Both the position numbers and the translations under genes were made by a program. DNA of 64,000 nt. Source: an uncultured PS1 clade bacterium (GTDB lineage: Bacteria > Pseudomonadota > Alphaproteobacteria > RS24). Location: contig CACNWB010000004.1 in the NCBI GenBank assembly GCA_902624095.1, positions 1 through 64,000 of the forward strand. Reading direction: 5' to 3'. Position 1 is the stretch's first letter. Every line of letters starts with the position of its first letter. Under the pieces are notes generated by a model. It ran no database searches. It was not told where the DNA came from and saw nothing but the letters and a program-made list of their open reading frames with translations. Positions 1 to 7,820 of this stretch are shown piece by piece.

Positions 1-17
1 CGCATAACCAAAGGCTT

Positions 18-764
18 TTAGGCTTCATTCCGATACAGGAAAGCGGTAGGAAATGCTTTAGGGTGATTATATTTTGAAATATCTTTTATTAATGAAAATT
101 CATTTCTTATCAGTATCTCGGAAAAAAAACTCCTATCCCAAGACTCAACATCATCGACATAATAGTAAGTAGTCAGTGGATATTTTTTGTCGATAAGTTT
201 CTCCTTTCGGCGACCAACAGCAGGCATGAATAAGATTGCACCTCCAGGATTAAGCATAGATTTCATTTCTATAATCCACTTGTTAAAATCGAAACCTTTT
301 ATGTAGTCTTTTGACTTGCGAACAATATTTTTTGCACCGTTGTTGACGTCAACACAATTCAATGCGCCTTTTGACCAAATAAAATCGACTCCACCAACTT
401 CAGCCGGAAAAAATCCGCTAGTTAATCGAGAGGTTGTGTAATTCTTTAAATATGCTTGATATCCCCTAAGTAAAAGAAGCTTTATAAAAAATGGCTCCAT
501 GTCTACGGCCATGCATCTAACTGCGCCCATTTCCTTAGCCACATCAAGAGAGTCCCCTGTTCCTGGACCAATATCTAAGAATACTTTTCCTCTCAAATTT
601 ATATTAAGGTGGGAAATTGCATTGCGAAACGAAACACGTTTATGGTCTCGTTCGCTATAATAGTTATTAAAGTAATTAAAGTTTCTTTCTTTTGCTAATT
701 TAACTAAATCAGCTTCGTTATTAATCAATTTAAATAAAGGATCGTAACTAATTTTTGTAAACAT
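18..764 (-). CDS. class I SAM-dependent methyltransferase
   Basis: This 248-residue protein has a Rossmann methyltransferase core. A glycine-rich motif I (VFLDIGPGTGDSLDVA) lies near residues 61-76, an acidic residue follows the next strand (AVDMEP, about residue 86), and a late strand reads LNPGGAILFMPA. The N-terminal 55 residues are helical and contain many Asn, Tyr and Phe. The substrate cannot be told from sequence; small-molecule or glycan methylation is possible. The frame is complete, with its stop at the very left of the window. The DNA is AT-rich like the rest of the left 16 kb and unlike the core genes, which suggests acquired DNA. There is no gene directly beside it. Confidence 0.7.
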   Translation of the reverse strand: MFTKISYDPLFKLINNEADLVKLAKERNFNYFNNYYSERDHKRVSFRNAISHLNINLRGKVFLDIGPGTGDSLDVAKEMGAVRCMAVDMEPFFIKLLLLRGYQAYLKNYTTSRLTSGFFPAEVGGVDFIWSKGALNCVDVNNGAKNIVRKSKDYIKGFDFNKWIIEMKSMLNPGGAILFMPAVGRRKEKLIDKKYPLTTYYYVDDVESWDRSFFSEILIRNEFSLIKDISKYNHPKAFPTAFLYRNEA

Positions 765-951
765 TATTTGACAACCCTGCGAAACAAAAAAATGGAAAAA
801 AATATCTGGATACTATTTTAGAAAATTTTCAACATACCGTAACAAAATGATAATTTAGGTCAACGCTTAAAAAAATAAATGCATCTAAATTTTCGAAGTC
901 CTCTTACAAGCTATTAATCTGAAAAAATTATTTAATTCGAGTGCATTAGCA
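765..951. other. AT-rich gene-free stretch
   Basis: Together with the short reading frame that follows, this makes a 423-base gap (765-1187) between two leftward genes. The first half is AT-rich with many stops in all frames. I see no RNA gene, clear promoter or repeat here. The right half holds the possible secreted peptide at 952-1095 and a terminator-like hairpin. Confidence 0.4.
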
Positions 952-1095
952 ATGATGCTTTTTGGACTTCTCGCATCACCTGCATTAACCCAGACCTGCC
1001 GCAAGGATGCGTTTGTCCATATCACTGCTACGCAGTTAGTCGATGTTGCTGTGGCTCATGCCGGGGCGTTTTCGAAAGTGACGCTGACATCGTAA
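952..1095 (+). CDS. possible small secreted peptide (47 aa)
   Basis: This is a short rightward frame. From ATG 952 it opens with a hydrophobic run (MMLFGLLASPALTQ) that resembles a signal peptide with an Ala-x-Ala-like end, then about 33 polar residues to TAA. The frame stays open upstream to about 889, where Lys-Lys precede the hydrophobic run, so a non-ATG start near 919 would give a more typical signal peptide. A terminator-like hairpin on the same strand lies 60 bases downstream, which supports rightward transcription. I recognise no family. It may be the remnant of a secreted protein gene. Confidence 0.25.
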   Translation: MMLFGLLASPALTQTCRKDAFVHITATQLVDVAVAHAGAFSKVTLTS

Positions 1096-1156
1096 TGCTA
1101 GGCGGCGGTTCTCCCAACTAAGTCAGTCATTACCGCCAGCTTCACCTAGCCCATAG

Positions 1157-1196
1157 CCCCCTGCCCGTCTCCGTTCTGGGTGGGGGGTTATTTTTT
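1157..1196 (+). terminator. candidate rho-independent terminator
   Basis: CCCCCTGCCC pairs with GGGTGGGGGG (allowing two G-T pairs) across an 11-base loop, and TTATTTTTT follows. It reads in the rightward direction, after the possible peptide at 952-1095. The T-tract overlaps the stop codon of the leftward Rap1a-like gene. Confidence 0.45.
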
Positions 1197-1535
1197 GCAT
1201 GGAAATATTTGCGGTAAACCCATTACTACAAGCATACTTATTGGGTATTTAACCATGTCTTCAGGATTAGCGTCGTAAGCTTGTTCAATTGCTGTCTCTA
1301 CGAGAGCGGGAGACATCACTACATTATCTGGCGCGCAAAAAAAAGGTTTAGCACCACCCAAGTTTACAAAATGGCTCTGAGTAAAACCGATACTGTTCCC
1401 AATTCCCCGAAGATAGAATTTTACGACTGAAGGGGATTTTTCTTTTAAGTTTTTGTATTTGTCATAAGTGAAATAATTGTCCGCCCAAGCTGGCGTTGCG
1501 AACAGCAGTGAAAAGATAATGGCTAGGCGGGTCAT
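1188..1535 (-). CDS. secreted Rap1a/Tai-like small protein
   Basis: A protein of about 115 residues with a clear Sec signal peptide (MTRLAIIFSLLFATPAWA) and a mature part of about 95 residues. The mature part resembles the Rap1a/Tai fold: FYLRGIGNSIGF, then PFFCAPDNVV, then a helix and an AYDANPED segment, ending in a FPC motif with basic residues. The two cysteines would form the family's disulfide. Rap1a members include periplasmic immunity proteins for type VI amidase effectors, but many genomic members have no known partner and no effector gene is seen here. I chose ATG 1535 because GGAGAT lies about 8 bases upstream; the frame also extends to 1556. The Rap1a assignment is a pattern-level call. 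Confidence 0.55.
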   Translation of the reverse strand: MTRLAIIFSLLFATPAWADNYFTYDKYKNLKEKSPSVVKFYLRGIGNSIGFTQSHFVNLGGAKPFFCAPDNVVMSPALVETAIEQAYDANPEDMVKYPISMLVVMGLPQIFPCKK

Positions 1536-1699
1536 TTTGAGATCTCCGTTTCCCATTGTGGTGGAGCATAGAAAAGCACTATCGCTAGACGATGATCAAG
1601 CCTCCGCTCACCCACGGGCGGCTTCTTGCCCGGAAGAACCTAATCAATTGTTTGCTATCTACTGGAAATATTAAGTATTGGTTAATACTAAAGATAGGC

Positions 1700-2389
1700 C
1701 TATTCAGTTTTAAACACTGAGGAATAAGTTTCTCGAATTTCGTTCATGTAATTCCAGTTTCTTTGGACGTTTGTACATTCGATATCGAAAACGTGAGCCA
1801 TACCTTTGATGAAATCTGCCCAGGGATCTCCCTCTTTTACATATCGCGGAGGAGAGAGGTTTATAGGATTTTTTTTGTTAGCGCGGAGCTTTAAAAACCC
1901 AGCATCGATAACCCACATCAATGCTACTAGTTCTCTGTTAGTCCATTTTTTAAGGTCGTATTTATCAGCCGCAGTAAAACCATCGGCTACGGCAAGACGC
2001 AGTTTTTCCTGTATTTCTATCAGCTCAGATTTTAGAGGCTTATGATCAGGAGGCGGCTTTTTTAATCCCAGTTCCTCAATTTGGTGTGGTTGCATCGCAT
2101 TCCACATTCCCCATTGCATAGCGCTACGGACTTCATGGGGTAGGTTATCAATGCTGGCAATCAAATTACTGATAAGATGTTTAATACGATCTAGTTCTTC
2201 GAATATCTCTTTTGGACTAGAAGTTAATTCAAAGACAATTTTTCTCCTTACTTTGAACGAACTGTCCACAGTGTTCAAAAAGTATTGGGCGACCTCATAT
2301 GGATCAGCCCCCAGATCAGTGTGGTCGTCCGCCAAATCGCCTAAAAGCCATCTAACCGCGTCTATGCGTGCGTCGTACACCCTAGCCAT
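1700..2389 (-). CDS. hypothetical protein translationally coupled to integrase
   Basis: A 229-residue soluble, mostly helical protein that I do not recognise. It has no signal peptide or membrane segment. A weak coiled-coil-like stretch (EIFEELDRIKHLISNLIAS) lies near residues 61-79, with several Trp residues in the C-terminal half. Its ATG overlaps the integrase stop by 8 bases, with GGGAG just upstream inside the integrase coding sequence, so the two are probably translated from one message. Such partners are often excisionases or element-maintenance proteins, but this one is much larger than a typical Xis and shows no obvious helix-turn-helix. Function unknown. Confidence 0.65.
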   Translation of the reverse strand: MARVYDARIDAVRWLLGDLADDHTDLGADPYEVAQYFLNTVDSSFKVRRKIVFELTSSPKEIFEELDRIKHLISNLIASIDNLPHEVRSAMQWGMWNAMQPHQIEELGLKKPPPDHKPLKSELIEIQEKLRLAVADGFTAADKYDLKKWTNRELVALMWVIDAGFLKLRANKKNPINLSPPRYVKEGDPWADFIKGMAHVFDIECTNVQRNWNYMNEIRETYSSVFKTE

Positions 2390-3671
2390 GTGCTTCTCCC
2401 GTCAGATAATCTTCCCATTGTGTGAGGACTTTGCGCGTCCGGTCGTGTACCTCATGGCTTCCATAATGCCCCGCTATCCCCGCTTCTTTATGCCCTAGGG
2501 CAAACTCCAGGACTTGTGGATCTGCCCCTGTATGCCGCCCCCAGCCGCGCATGACGTGTCGCCAACCATGTGGGCTCTGCTTGTTGCCAAAACTGGTCTT
2601 ATGCGTCTGTACGCGCACGCTATCAGGCGTTATATGCCCCTCAGAGCGATTGTCGGACGGAAAGACGTAATGGTTTGAAGCACGAAGCCCCTTCCCTGCC
2701 TTTCGCGCGTCCTCGATCAAAGCTAAAACCCTCGGGGTCAGGGCAATGTCATAAATGTCCGGCGTCTTGCCATCATATTCTTGCTGATACCAAACGCCCT
2801 CGTGAAGCTGATCCCATCGTAAGGCCACTACCTCGCCGACCCGCTTGCCCGTAAACATGACAACCTGGGCAGCAATGTTCGACATAGCCTCACTGTCGCG
2901 CTTCTCGACAAACTCCGAATAAAACTCCGGTGCTTTGTGATGGGGAATATGAGGTTGTTTTTGCGCCTTGCTCTGAGGCTTGCCGTGTCGGTTTCTAAGT
3001 AACTCGGTAAACGAAGCCGCATTGCTCACCGCCGGCAGATAGTCACGATTGCTGGCGGCATAGCTTAGGCAGACTGCCTTTAGAATGTGTGATGCCTTTT
3101 TTGCTGTTGGTTGCTGGTTGAGCCAGCAATCCTTCAGAGCATCTACATAGTCATGGATTGTCAGATCGACCATCGGGCGATTGTAGATGCTAGCGAAGTG
3201 GTTTTTTGGGATTCTGAGATGTTGCCGAGCCTGAGCCTTGTGCTTTCGGTGTTTGCCATCCTTTTCGTACCAATCCATGTGGACATCGCCAAATGTGACG
3301 GCGAACCTAATTTCTGGTTCCAGCGAACTTGCGTTGTCGGCAATTGCATCGTTAGTCAGGTATCTCGCAATATCGCTAGGAATAGCAGAATAGCAAATAG
3401 CAGTGCGTAGGTGCTTGGAAGAATATCCCTGTGGGACAAGCAAAGAGAGAGCCGAGGCATACTGGCTAGCCTCCGCCAGTGACATTTCGGGATACTCCCC
3501 GATCTTTATGACAACCAGTTTTCCGTCTCGCCGCTTGCGGTAATAGAATGTTTTAGCCCCGCTACTAAAGCACCGGACAATCAAGCCAGGAACCTTGCCG
3601 CAACTTTTGTATTCCGGCGCGCCAGTGTGCTTATATTTTTTAAGCTGCAGATCGGTTAGCAGTACAACCAA
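2382..3671 (-). CDS. tyrosine recombinase / integrase
   Basis: A 429-residue site-specific recombinase of the genomic-island type. The first 75 residues look like the arm-type DNA-binding domain of P4-like integrases (KCG-like start, FYYRKRRDGKLVVIKIGEYPEMSLAEA). A core-binding helical domain follows at about 120-225. The catalytic domain shows Arg277 (GKRVGEVVALRW), His368-x-x-Arg371 (HGWR), His394 (LGH) and the nucleophile candidate Tyr403 (GHYG). The catalytic set is complete, so it may be active. It is read leftward and overlaps the 229-residue gene downstream. Its upstream side carries two 11-base direct repeats and a possible tRNA-Ser-like attachment core. It marks the left accessory block as integrated DNA. 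Confidence 0.9.
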   Translation of the reverse strand: MVVLLTDLQLKKYKHTGAPEYKSCGKVPGLIVRCFSSGAKTFYYRKRRDGKLVVIKIGEYPEMSLAEASQYASALSLLVPQGYSSKHLRTAICYSAIPSDIARYLTNDAIADNASSLEPEIRFAVTFGDVHMDWYEKDGKHRKHKAQARQHLRIPKNHFASIYNRPMVDLTIHDYVDALKDCWLNQQPTAKKASHILKAVCLSYAASNRDYLPAVSNAASFTELLRNRHGKPQSKAQKQPHIPHHKAPEFYSEFVEKRDSEAMSNIAAQVVMFTGKRVGEVVALRWDQLHEGVWYQQEYDGKTPDIYDIALTPRVLALIEDARKAGKGLRASNHYVFPSDNRSEGHITPDSVRVQTHKTSFGNKQSPHGWRHVMRGWGRHTGADPQVLEFALGHKEAGIAGHYGSHEVHDRTRKVLTQWEDYLTGEAHG

Positions 3672-3684
3672 AGAACCTAACCCC

Positions 3685-3706
3685 CTAGTGTTATACTAGT
3701 GTTATA
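3685..3706. repeat. tandem 11-bp direct repeat upstream of integrase
   Basis: CTAGTGTTATA occurs twice back to back, and a third partial copy (CTA) follows. It lies 14 bases upstream of the integrase start. On the leftward strand each unit begins with TATAAC, a -10-like hexamer. It could be an operator or an integrase/Xis arm site. Confidence 0.5.
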
Positions 3707-3832
3707 CTAATTCGCCGATATTTGGAAATACTAATTCATAGCCGCAAAATATTAAAAAATGCTAATACACTGTAATATCTGCGTTAATTACGATTTATAG
3801 TGCAGTAAAAATGACCGTAAATATAGGTGGTT

Positions 3833-3994
3833 ATGAGCTCTCCCTCTCCGCCATTATCCGAGGAAAACCCAGTTTTTTATCACAGCTGTCTGTTTGGCAT
3901 TCTATTTATAATGAATTGTGATGAAGTTTCGATTAGGGAAGCTCAACTATATAAAAAGCTAAGGTTATTTATCGACATAACAATCATTAGTTGA
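3833..3994 (+). CDS. possible 53-residue protein before the defence locus
   Basis: An ATG-started frame with AGGTGG 2 bases upstream, which is tight for a ribosome site. The N-terminus is rich in Ser and Pro (MSSPSPPLSEE), followed by a Cys-containing hydrophobic patch and a helix-like C-terminus (SIREAQLYKKLRLFIDI). It ends 46 bases before the first defence gene. I recognise no family. The same bases at its start match the 3' end of a tRNA-Ser, so either the frame or the attachment-site reading may be fortuitous. Confidence 0.25.
   Translation: MSSPSPPLSEENPVFYHSCLFGILFIMNCDEVSIREAQLYKKLRLFIDITIIS
3838..3853. other. candidate attachment-site core (tRNA-Ser 3'-end-like)
   Basis: CTCTCCCTCTCCGCCA resembles the 3' acceptor end plus CCA of alphaproteobacterial tRNA-Ser genes. 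P4-type integrases commonly recombine at tRNA 3' ends and leave such a fragment at one end of the element. It lies 167 bases upstream of the integrase. No complete tRNA is present here: the 90 bases before it lack a T-arm and acceptor partner. No second copy was found in the window. The match is inferred from memory of tRNA-Ser sequences. Confidence 0.35.
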
Positions 3995-4012
3995 TTACCA
4001 TCACAACGGTAA
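3995..4012. promoter_or_regulatory. inverted repeat before the defence locus
   Basis: TTACC and GGTAA are separated by 8 bases, 29 bases upstream of the ATG of the first defence gene. The position suits an operator or a 5' untranslated hairpin. The short arms make chance possible. Confidence 0.25.
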
Positions 4013-4040
4013 ATTAAAATTGTGTTTTGGTAGAGGGCTT

Positions 4041-4403
4041 ATGTCTAACCAGCTTGAATGGTCACCTTCTGAAATTAAGGCAGCTGTTGTTGCCTATATG
4101 AAAATGCTGAAAAAGCAACTTGAAGGGGTCAACTTTAATAAAGCAGCCGTAAATGCTGAATTGAGGGACAATGAGCTTAGCGCGAGGACAAAGAGTTCTG
4201 TTGAATTCAGAATGCAAAACATTTCGGCTGTATGTGAAGAATTAGACATGCCGTGGCTTAAGGGGTATAGGCCAGCAGAAAATGTGGGGGAACGAGTAAA
4301 ACAGTCAATAGCTGGGTTCATTAATGAAATTAAGAGCTCGGGTGATTTTGATGGCCTACTAACAAATGATATTCAAGAGGCTCAAATTGGCAGATATCTA
4401 TAA
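4041..4403 (+). CDS. stand-alone ScoMcrA head-domain-like protein
   Basis: A 120-residue soluble protein. Its first 90 residues fit the pattern I associate with the N-terminal head domain of ScoMcrA-like restriction endonucleases: W-S-x-x-E near the start, AYMKMLKKQLEGVNFNKAAVNAEL, a run of small and charged residues, VEFRMQNISAVCEELDMPWLKGYRP. In those enzymes the head precedes sulfur-binding, SRA and HNH domains. Here it stands alone, with no nuclease domain. It heads the defence operon and overlaps drmA by 38 bases, so it is probably co-translated and may be a specificity or regulatory subunit. ATG 4041 (AGAGGG just upstream) is preferred over TTG 4020. Family assignment is by eye; the role is inferred. 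Confidence 0.55.
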   Translation: MSNQLEWSPSEIKAAVVAYMKMLKKQLEGVNFNKAAVNAELRDNELSARTKSSVEFRMQNISAVCEELDMPWLKGYRPAENVGERVKQSIAGFINEIKSSGDFDGLLTNDIQEAQIGRYL

Positions 4404-7400
4404 AGACCACGTCTCATTCCGACAGTATTTAGTTGACGATCTGGTACGGAAGCTCTTTGGCCCAACTAGAAATGCATCCTTAGAAGTTAAGCGAGAAACG
4501 CTAAATATACCGCCGTTGCAAGTGTACTCAACTGGTGTCCTCTTTCCGCAAAAACTGATTCAAAATAAGTTGGAAGACACTCCAGAGGATGAGGTTAATG
4601 GTGCCTCTGATGACGACGAAGAATTAGAACCAGGACATACAGATCTCGCAAATTCGAAGAAATCAAATATCAATGAGGATGCTCCTGGCAGCAATGCAAC
4701 TGAACCATTGAACCTTGCAAATGAGTTTAGTCCAGCAGCTGCAGGTATATCGTTTAGACTAAAAAAGCCGACAACTCTAATGATTGATGTTTCTTTTGGC
4801 ACATATGAACGAACTAAAATACAAGAACCAAACCCAAAAGCAGGAAAGGTTTCTATGGATGGTTCTGTGGAGCCAGAGTTTAGAGATGCAACAGGATACA
4901 GAAGACACAATCATGAACCTGATGCCATACCTGTAAAGATCAGTGGTACGACAAAAAAACACGATCCAATTCAAGTCTCAGAAATAGCTCCACACCTTAA
5001 GTTGCATGTTGTTAGCAGATTAAGAAAAAAAGATAGCTCCATTGTCGTTTCTGCGATGTTGGTGAATTCTAAAATTTCAAGCGACGAGAAATTTTCTGCA
5101 GATACATCTGATTGTTTTTTTCAGGTCGAAATGTCTGTTTCAGCAAAAAATGGTGAAGCAGTATTTATGCCAATCGATAGAGCTGGTGGAGGCTCTGATG
5201 ACGAGGAGTTGAAATCGTTAGACTTGCTTTACCGTCATAGAAGGGCGTTTGCTTTAGGGCATGGTGTATCTGGGGACTGGAACAGAGATGAAAAACTATC
5301 AGAACAGGAGGCTGTCAATTATGTGCGTACTGCCTCAGTTCCAACATACGAATTAAAACCAATTCGCCCTAGAGAATCAGGGTTCGGTGATTCCTTAATA
5401 AACTTGCGGATGGGTTATCTTTCAGGCGGAGACTGGTCTAAAAGGGAGAGCAAAGAAAAAATAATTGGGTCATTACGAGCTCTAGCTAATGATTACATGG
5501 AGTGGATTATTAGTATTGAGGAACAGTCTGAAACCCTTACTCGTGCTCAGCGTGATGCAGCCTCGAAGCACATTGCAAACTGCAAAGATTGCCACCGAAG
5601 AATAGAAGAAGGAATTGAAAAACTAGAAAGCGATCAACAAGCATTTGAGTCATTTTCATTAATGAATCGCGCGATGCTAATGCAACAAATTCATTCATCA
5701 TTACCTCAGCGAGACCTTGAAACAGACTATCCTGTACCGCCTGAAGCAGAAGGCAAGGAAAGAGCCTGGCGTCCATTCCAATTGGCATTTGTTTTAATGA
5801 ATATCCAAGGCATGACAGATAATGCCCATGCCGATAGAAAAATAGTTGATCTGATTTGGTTCCCAACTGGGGGCGGCAAAACAGAAGCCTATCTAGGCTT
5901 AGCTGCTTTTACGATTTTGTATGAACGCATGCATGGGCGAGCACATGGTACCACTGTCATAATGCGTTACACCCTTCGTTTGTTGACTGCCCAACAATTC
6001 CAGCGGGCTGCGGCATTAATATTAGCCTTAGAGACACTTAGGCGAAACTACCCTTCACCTGGAGGTTTAGGTGAAGAGGAAATATCAATTGGGCTTTGGG
6101 TTGGTGAAAGTCTTTCTCCAAATAAACGGAAAGAAGCTGTAGATGCATTAAACAAGCTTAAAAGGGAGAGGTTTGCTAAGAACCCATTTCAGGTTCTTTA
6201 TTGTCCATGGTGTGGGGCAAAATTATCTGATCCTACAAATTTGGGTTATCATAAACATAATCTGGATAATGGGAGTAAAACCGTTCGTATATCATGCACT
6301 GATGCTAAATGCGATTTCTCCACAAAACGTTGTGGGTTACCAATTTATGTTATTGATGATGATCTCTATGACGCCCCCCCGACGCTACTCATCGGTACAG
6401 TTGATAAGTTTGCACAAATATCATGGAAAGATGAGGCTGGTTCATTTTTTGGTGTAAGAGATAACGGCATTCCACCTGTTTTGATTATTCAAGATGAACT
6501 GCATCTTATATCCGGACCCCTTGGAACAATGGTGGGTCTATATGAAACAGCTATAGATCGTTTGTGCTCTCGTGATGGATGTGTGCACAAAGTTGTGGCT
6601 TCAACCGCAACAATTAGGCGAGCTGAGAAACAGTGTTTAGATTTATATGCCAGAGAAACCAATGAATTTCCGGCTCAAGGTGTAAGGGCTGGGGATTCTT
6701 ATTTCGCATATGAAGACAATGATAGCCCAGGTCGATTGTATGTGGGGGTTATGGGTTCAGCTGTCAAATCCCACCAAACTGCATTAGTCCGCACTTGTTC
6801 TCCTTTGCTGCAGGCCGTCCGTTACGATGACAAAAGTGACTCTGAAGATGAGGACTTAAAGACAGAGAGTGAACGCAAATCTAACATTGTTGATCCTTAT
6901 GGAACTTTAGTTTGGTATTTTAATTCACTTCGTGAGCTTGGGCATGCAGCTACACTTTGTACCGGTGATATCCCCGAACATTTAAAAAGCATGTGCTCGC
7001 GTCTGCAAATTCCCTACGAAATGCGTCGCTATATTCGTGAAATCGTCGAACTAACCAGTCGTAGGAATGCTGATGAAATACCAGATATTTTGAGCAACCT
7101 CGAAACACCATGGAAAAATAAACCTCAACGAAAAAGCCCAATTGATGTGCTTCTTGCTACAAATATGATTTCTGTGGGCGTAGACGTTCCAAGACTTGGG
7201 CTGATTGTTATGTCTGGGCAGCCCAAAAGTGCATCTGAGTATATTCAAGCGACAAGCCGAGTTGGACGTTCTCATCCGGGTTTAGTTGTAACTGTATACA
7301 CACAGACAAAAAGCCGGGACCGGTCTCATTATGAAAGATTTGTTGCCTATCATCAAAGTATCTACAGATATGTAGAACCGACCAGCGTTACACCTTTTTC

Positions 7401-7818
7401 TCCGCAAGCAAGAGAAAGAGGAATGAGAGGGTTGCTGGTAGCTTTGGCTCGACAATTAGTCAAAGTGAATAGGCCCAATGAGGTGGACCAATACCAGGCT
7501 GAATTGTTGTCTGAAATTGAATACATTCTGTCAAGAGTCGAGCTTCTTGATCCTGATGAAAGAGATGACGCAGAAGAAGAACTTTCAGATTGGCTCACAC
7601 ACTGGCAAGATTACAAACCTCAAGAATATGGTCGCATGGGCGGTAAAGTAGATACCGCAACACTAGCTTATCCTTTTGGTTCTGCACCTGACCCTGACCA
7701 TCAAGAGCAAGCATGGCCATTAATGACCTCAATGAGGAATGTCGATGGAACGTGTACAGCTCGGGTTCTGAATATTTATCAGAATGATGCAGAAGAAGAA
7801 TGTGAAGTAGAAGATTAG
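4366..7818 (+). CDS. drmA: DISARM helicase DrmA
   Basis: An 1150-residue superfamily 2 helicase matching DrmA of DISARM phage defence. The N-terminus has the family start (FRQYLVDDLVRKLFGP, then PPLQVYSTGVLFP), followed by an acidic linker (about 65-110). Walker A is FPTGGGKTEAYLG near residue 500 and the DEAD-like box is QDELHLISGPLG near 706-716. A zinc-ribbon-like insertion (CPWC ... CTDAKC) sits at about 613-650. The C-terminal helicase motifs are SVGVDVPRLGL and QATSRVGRSHPG at about 935-970. DrmA and DrmB are core DISARM components thought to engage incoming phage DNA. The start overlaps the head-domain gene by 38 bases, and drmB begins 2 bases after the stop. Confidence 0.88.
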   Translation: MIFKRLKLADIYKDHVSFRQYLVDDLVRKLFGPTRNASLEVKRETLNIPPLQVYSTGVLFPQKLIQNKLEDTPEDEVNGASDDDEELEPGHTDLANSKKSNINEDAPGSNATEPLNLANEFSPAAAGISFRLKKPTTLMIDVSFGTYERTKIQEPNPKAGKVSMDGSVEPEFRDATGYRRHNHEPDAIPVKISGTTKKHDPIQVSEIAPHLKLHVVSRLRKKDSSIVVSAMLVNSKISSDEKFSADTSDCFFQVEMSVSAKNGEAVFMPIDRAGGGSDDEELKSLDLLYRHRRAFALGHGVSGDWNRDEKLSEQEAVNYVRTASVPTYELKPIRPRESGFGDSLINLRMGYLSGGDWSKRESKEKIIGSLRALANDYMEWIISIEEQSETLTRAQRDAASKHIANCKDCHRRIEEGIEKLESDQQAFESFSLMNRAMLMQQIHSSLPQRDLETDYPVPPEAEGKERAWRPFQLAFVLMNIQGMTDNAHADRKIVDLIWFPTGGGKTEAYLGLAAFTILYERMHGRAHGTTVIMRYTLRLLTAQQFQRAAALILALETLRRNYPSPGGLGEEEISIGLWVGESLSPNKRKEAVDALNKLKRERFAKNPFQVLYCPWCGAKLSDPTNLGYHKHNLDNGSKTVRISCTDAKCDFSTKRCGLPIYVIDDDLYDAPPTLLIGTVDKFAQISWKDEAGSFFGVRDNGIPPVLIIQDELHLISGPLGTMVGLYETAIDRLCSRDGCVHKVVASTATIRRAEKQCLDLYARETNEFPAQGVRAGDSYFAYEDNDSPGRLYVGVMGSAVKSHQTALVRTCSPLLQAVRYDDKSDSEDEDLKTESERKSNIVDPYGTLVWYFNSLRELGHAATLCTGDIPEHLKSMCSRLQIPYEMRRYIREIVELTSRRNADEIPDILSNLETPWKNKPQRKSPIDVLLATNMISVGVDVPRLGLIVMSGQPKSASEYIQATSRVGRSHPGLVVTVYTQTKSRDRSHYERFVAYHQSIYRYVEPTSVTPFSPQARERGMRGLLVALARQLVKVNRPNEVDQYQAELLSEIEYILSRVELLDPDERDDAEEELSDWLTHWQDYKPQEYGRMGGKVDTATLAYPFGSAPDPDHQEQAWPLMTSMRNVDGTCTARVLNIYQNDAEEECEVED

Positions 7819-7820
7819 TT

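Larger units (their letters stand above)
3672..4040. other. leader between integrase and defence locus
   Basis: About 370 AT-rich bases between a leftward integrase and the rightward defence operon. From left to right it holds tandem 11-base repeats (3685-3706), a possible 53-residue reading frame (3833-3994) whose start contains a tRNA-Ser-like 3' end (3838-3853), and a small inverted repeat (3995-4012) just before the first defence gene. A TATATAA element at 3948-3954 could be a -10 box for the defence operon, but no good -35 is seen. Confidence 0.45.

Noticed and set aside
3760..3853. Complete tRNA-Ser gene next to the integrase
   Set aside because: Only the 3' end matches; the preceding bases do not form acceptor, D, anticodon or T arms.
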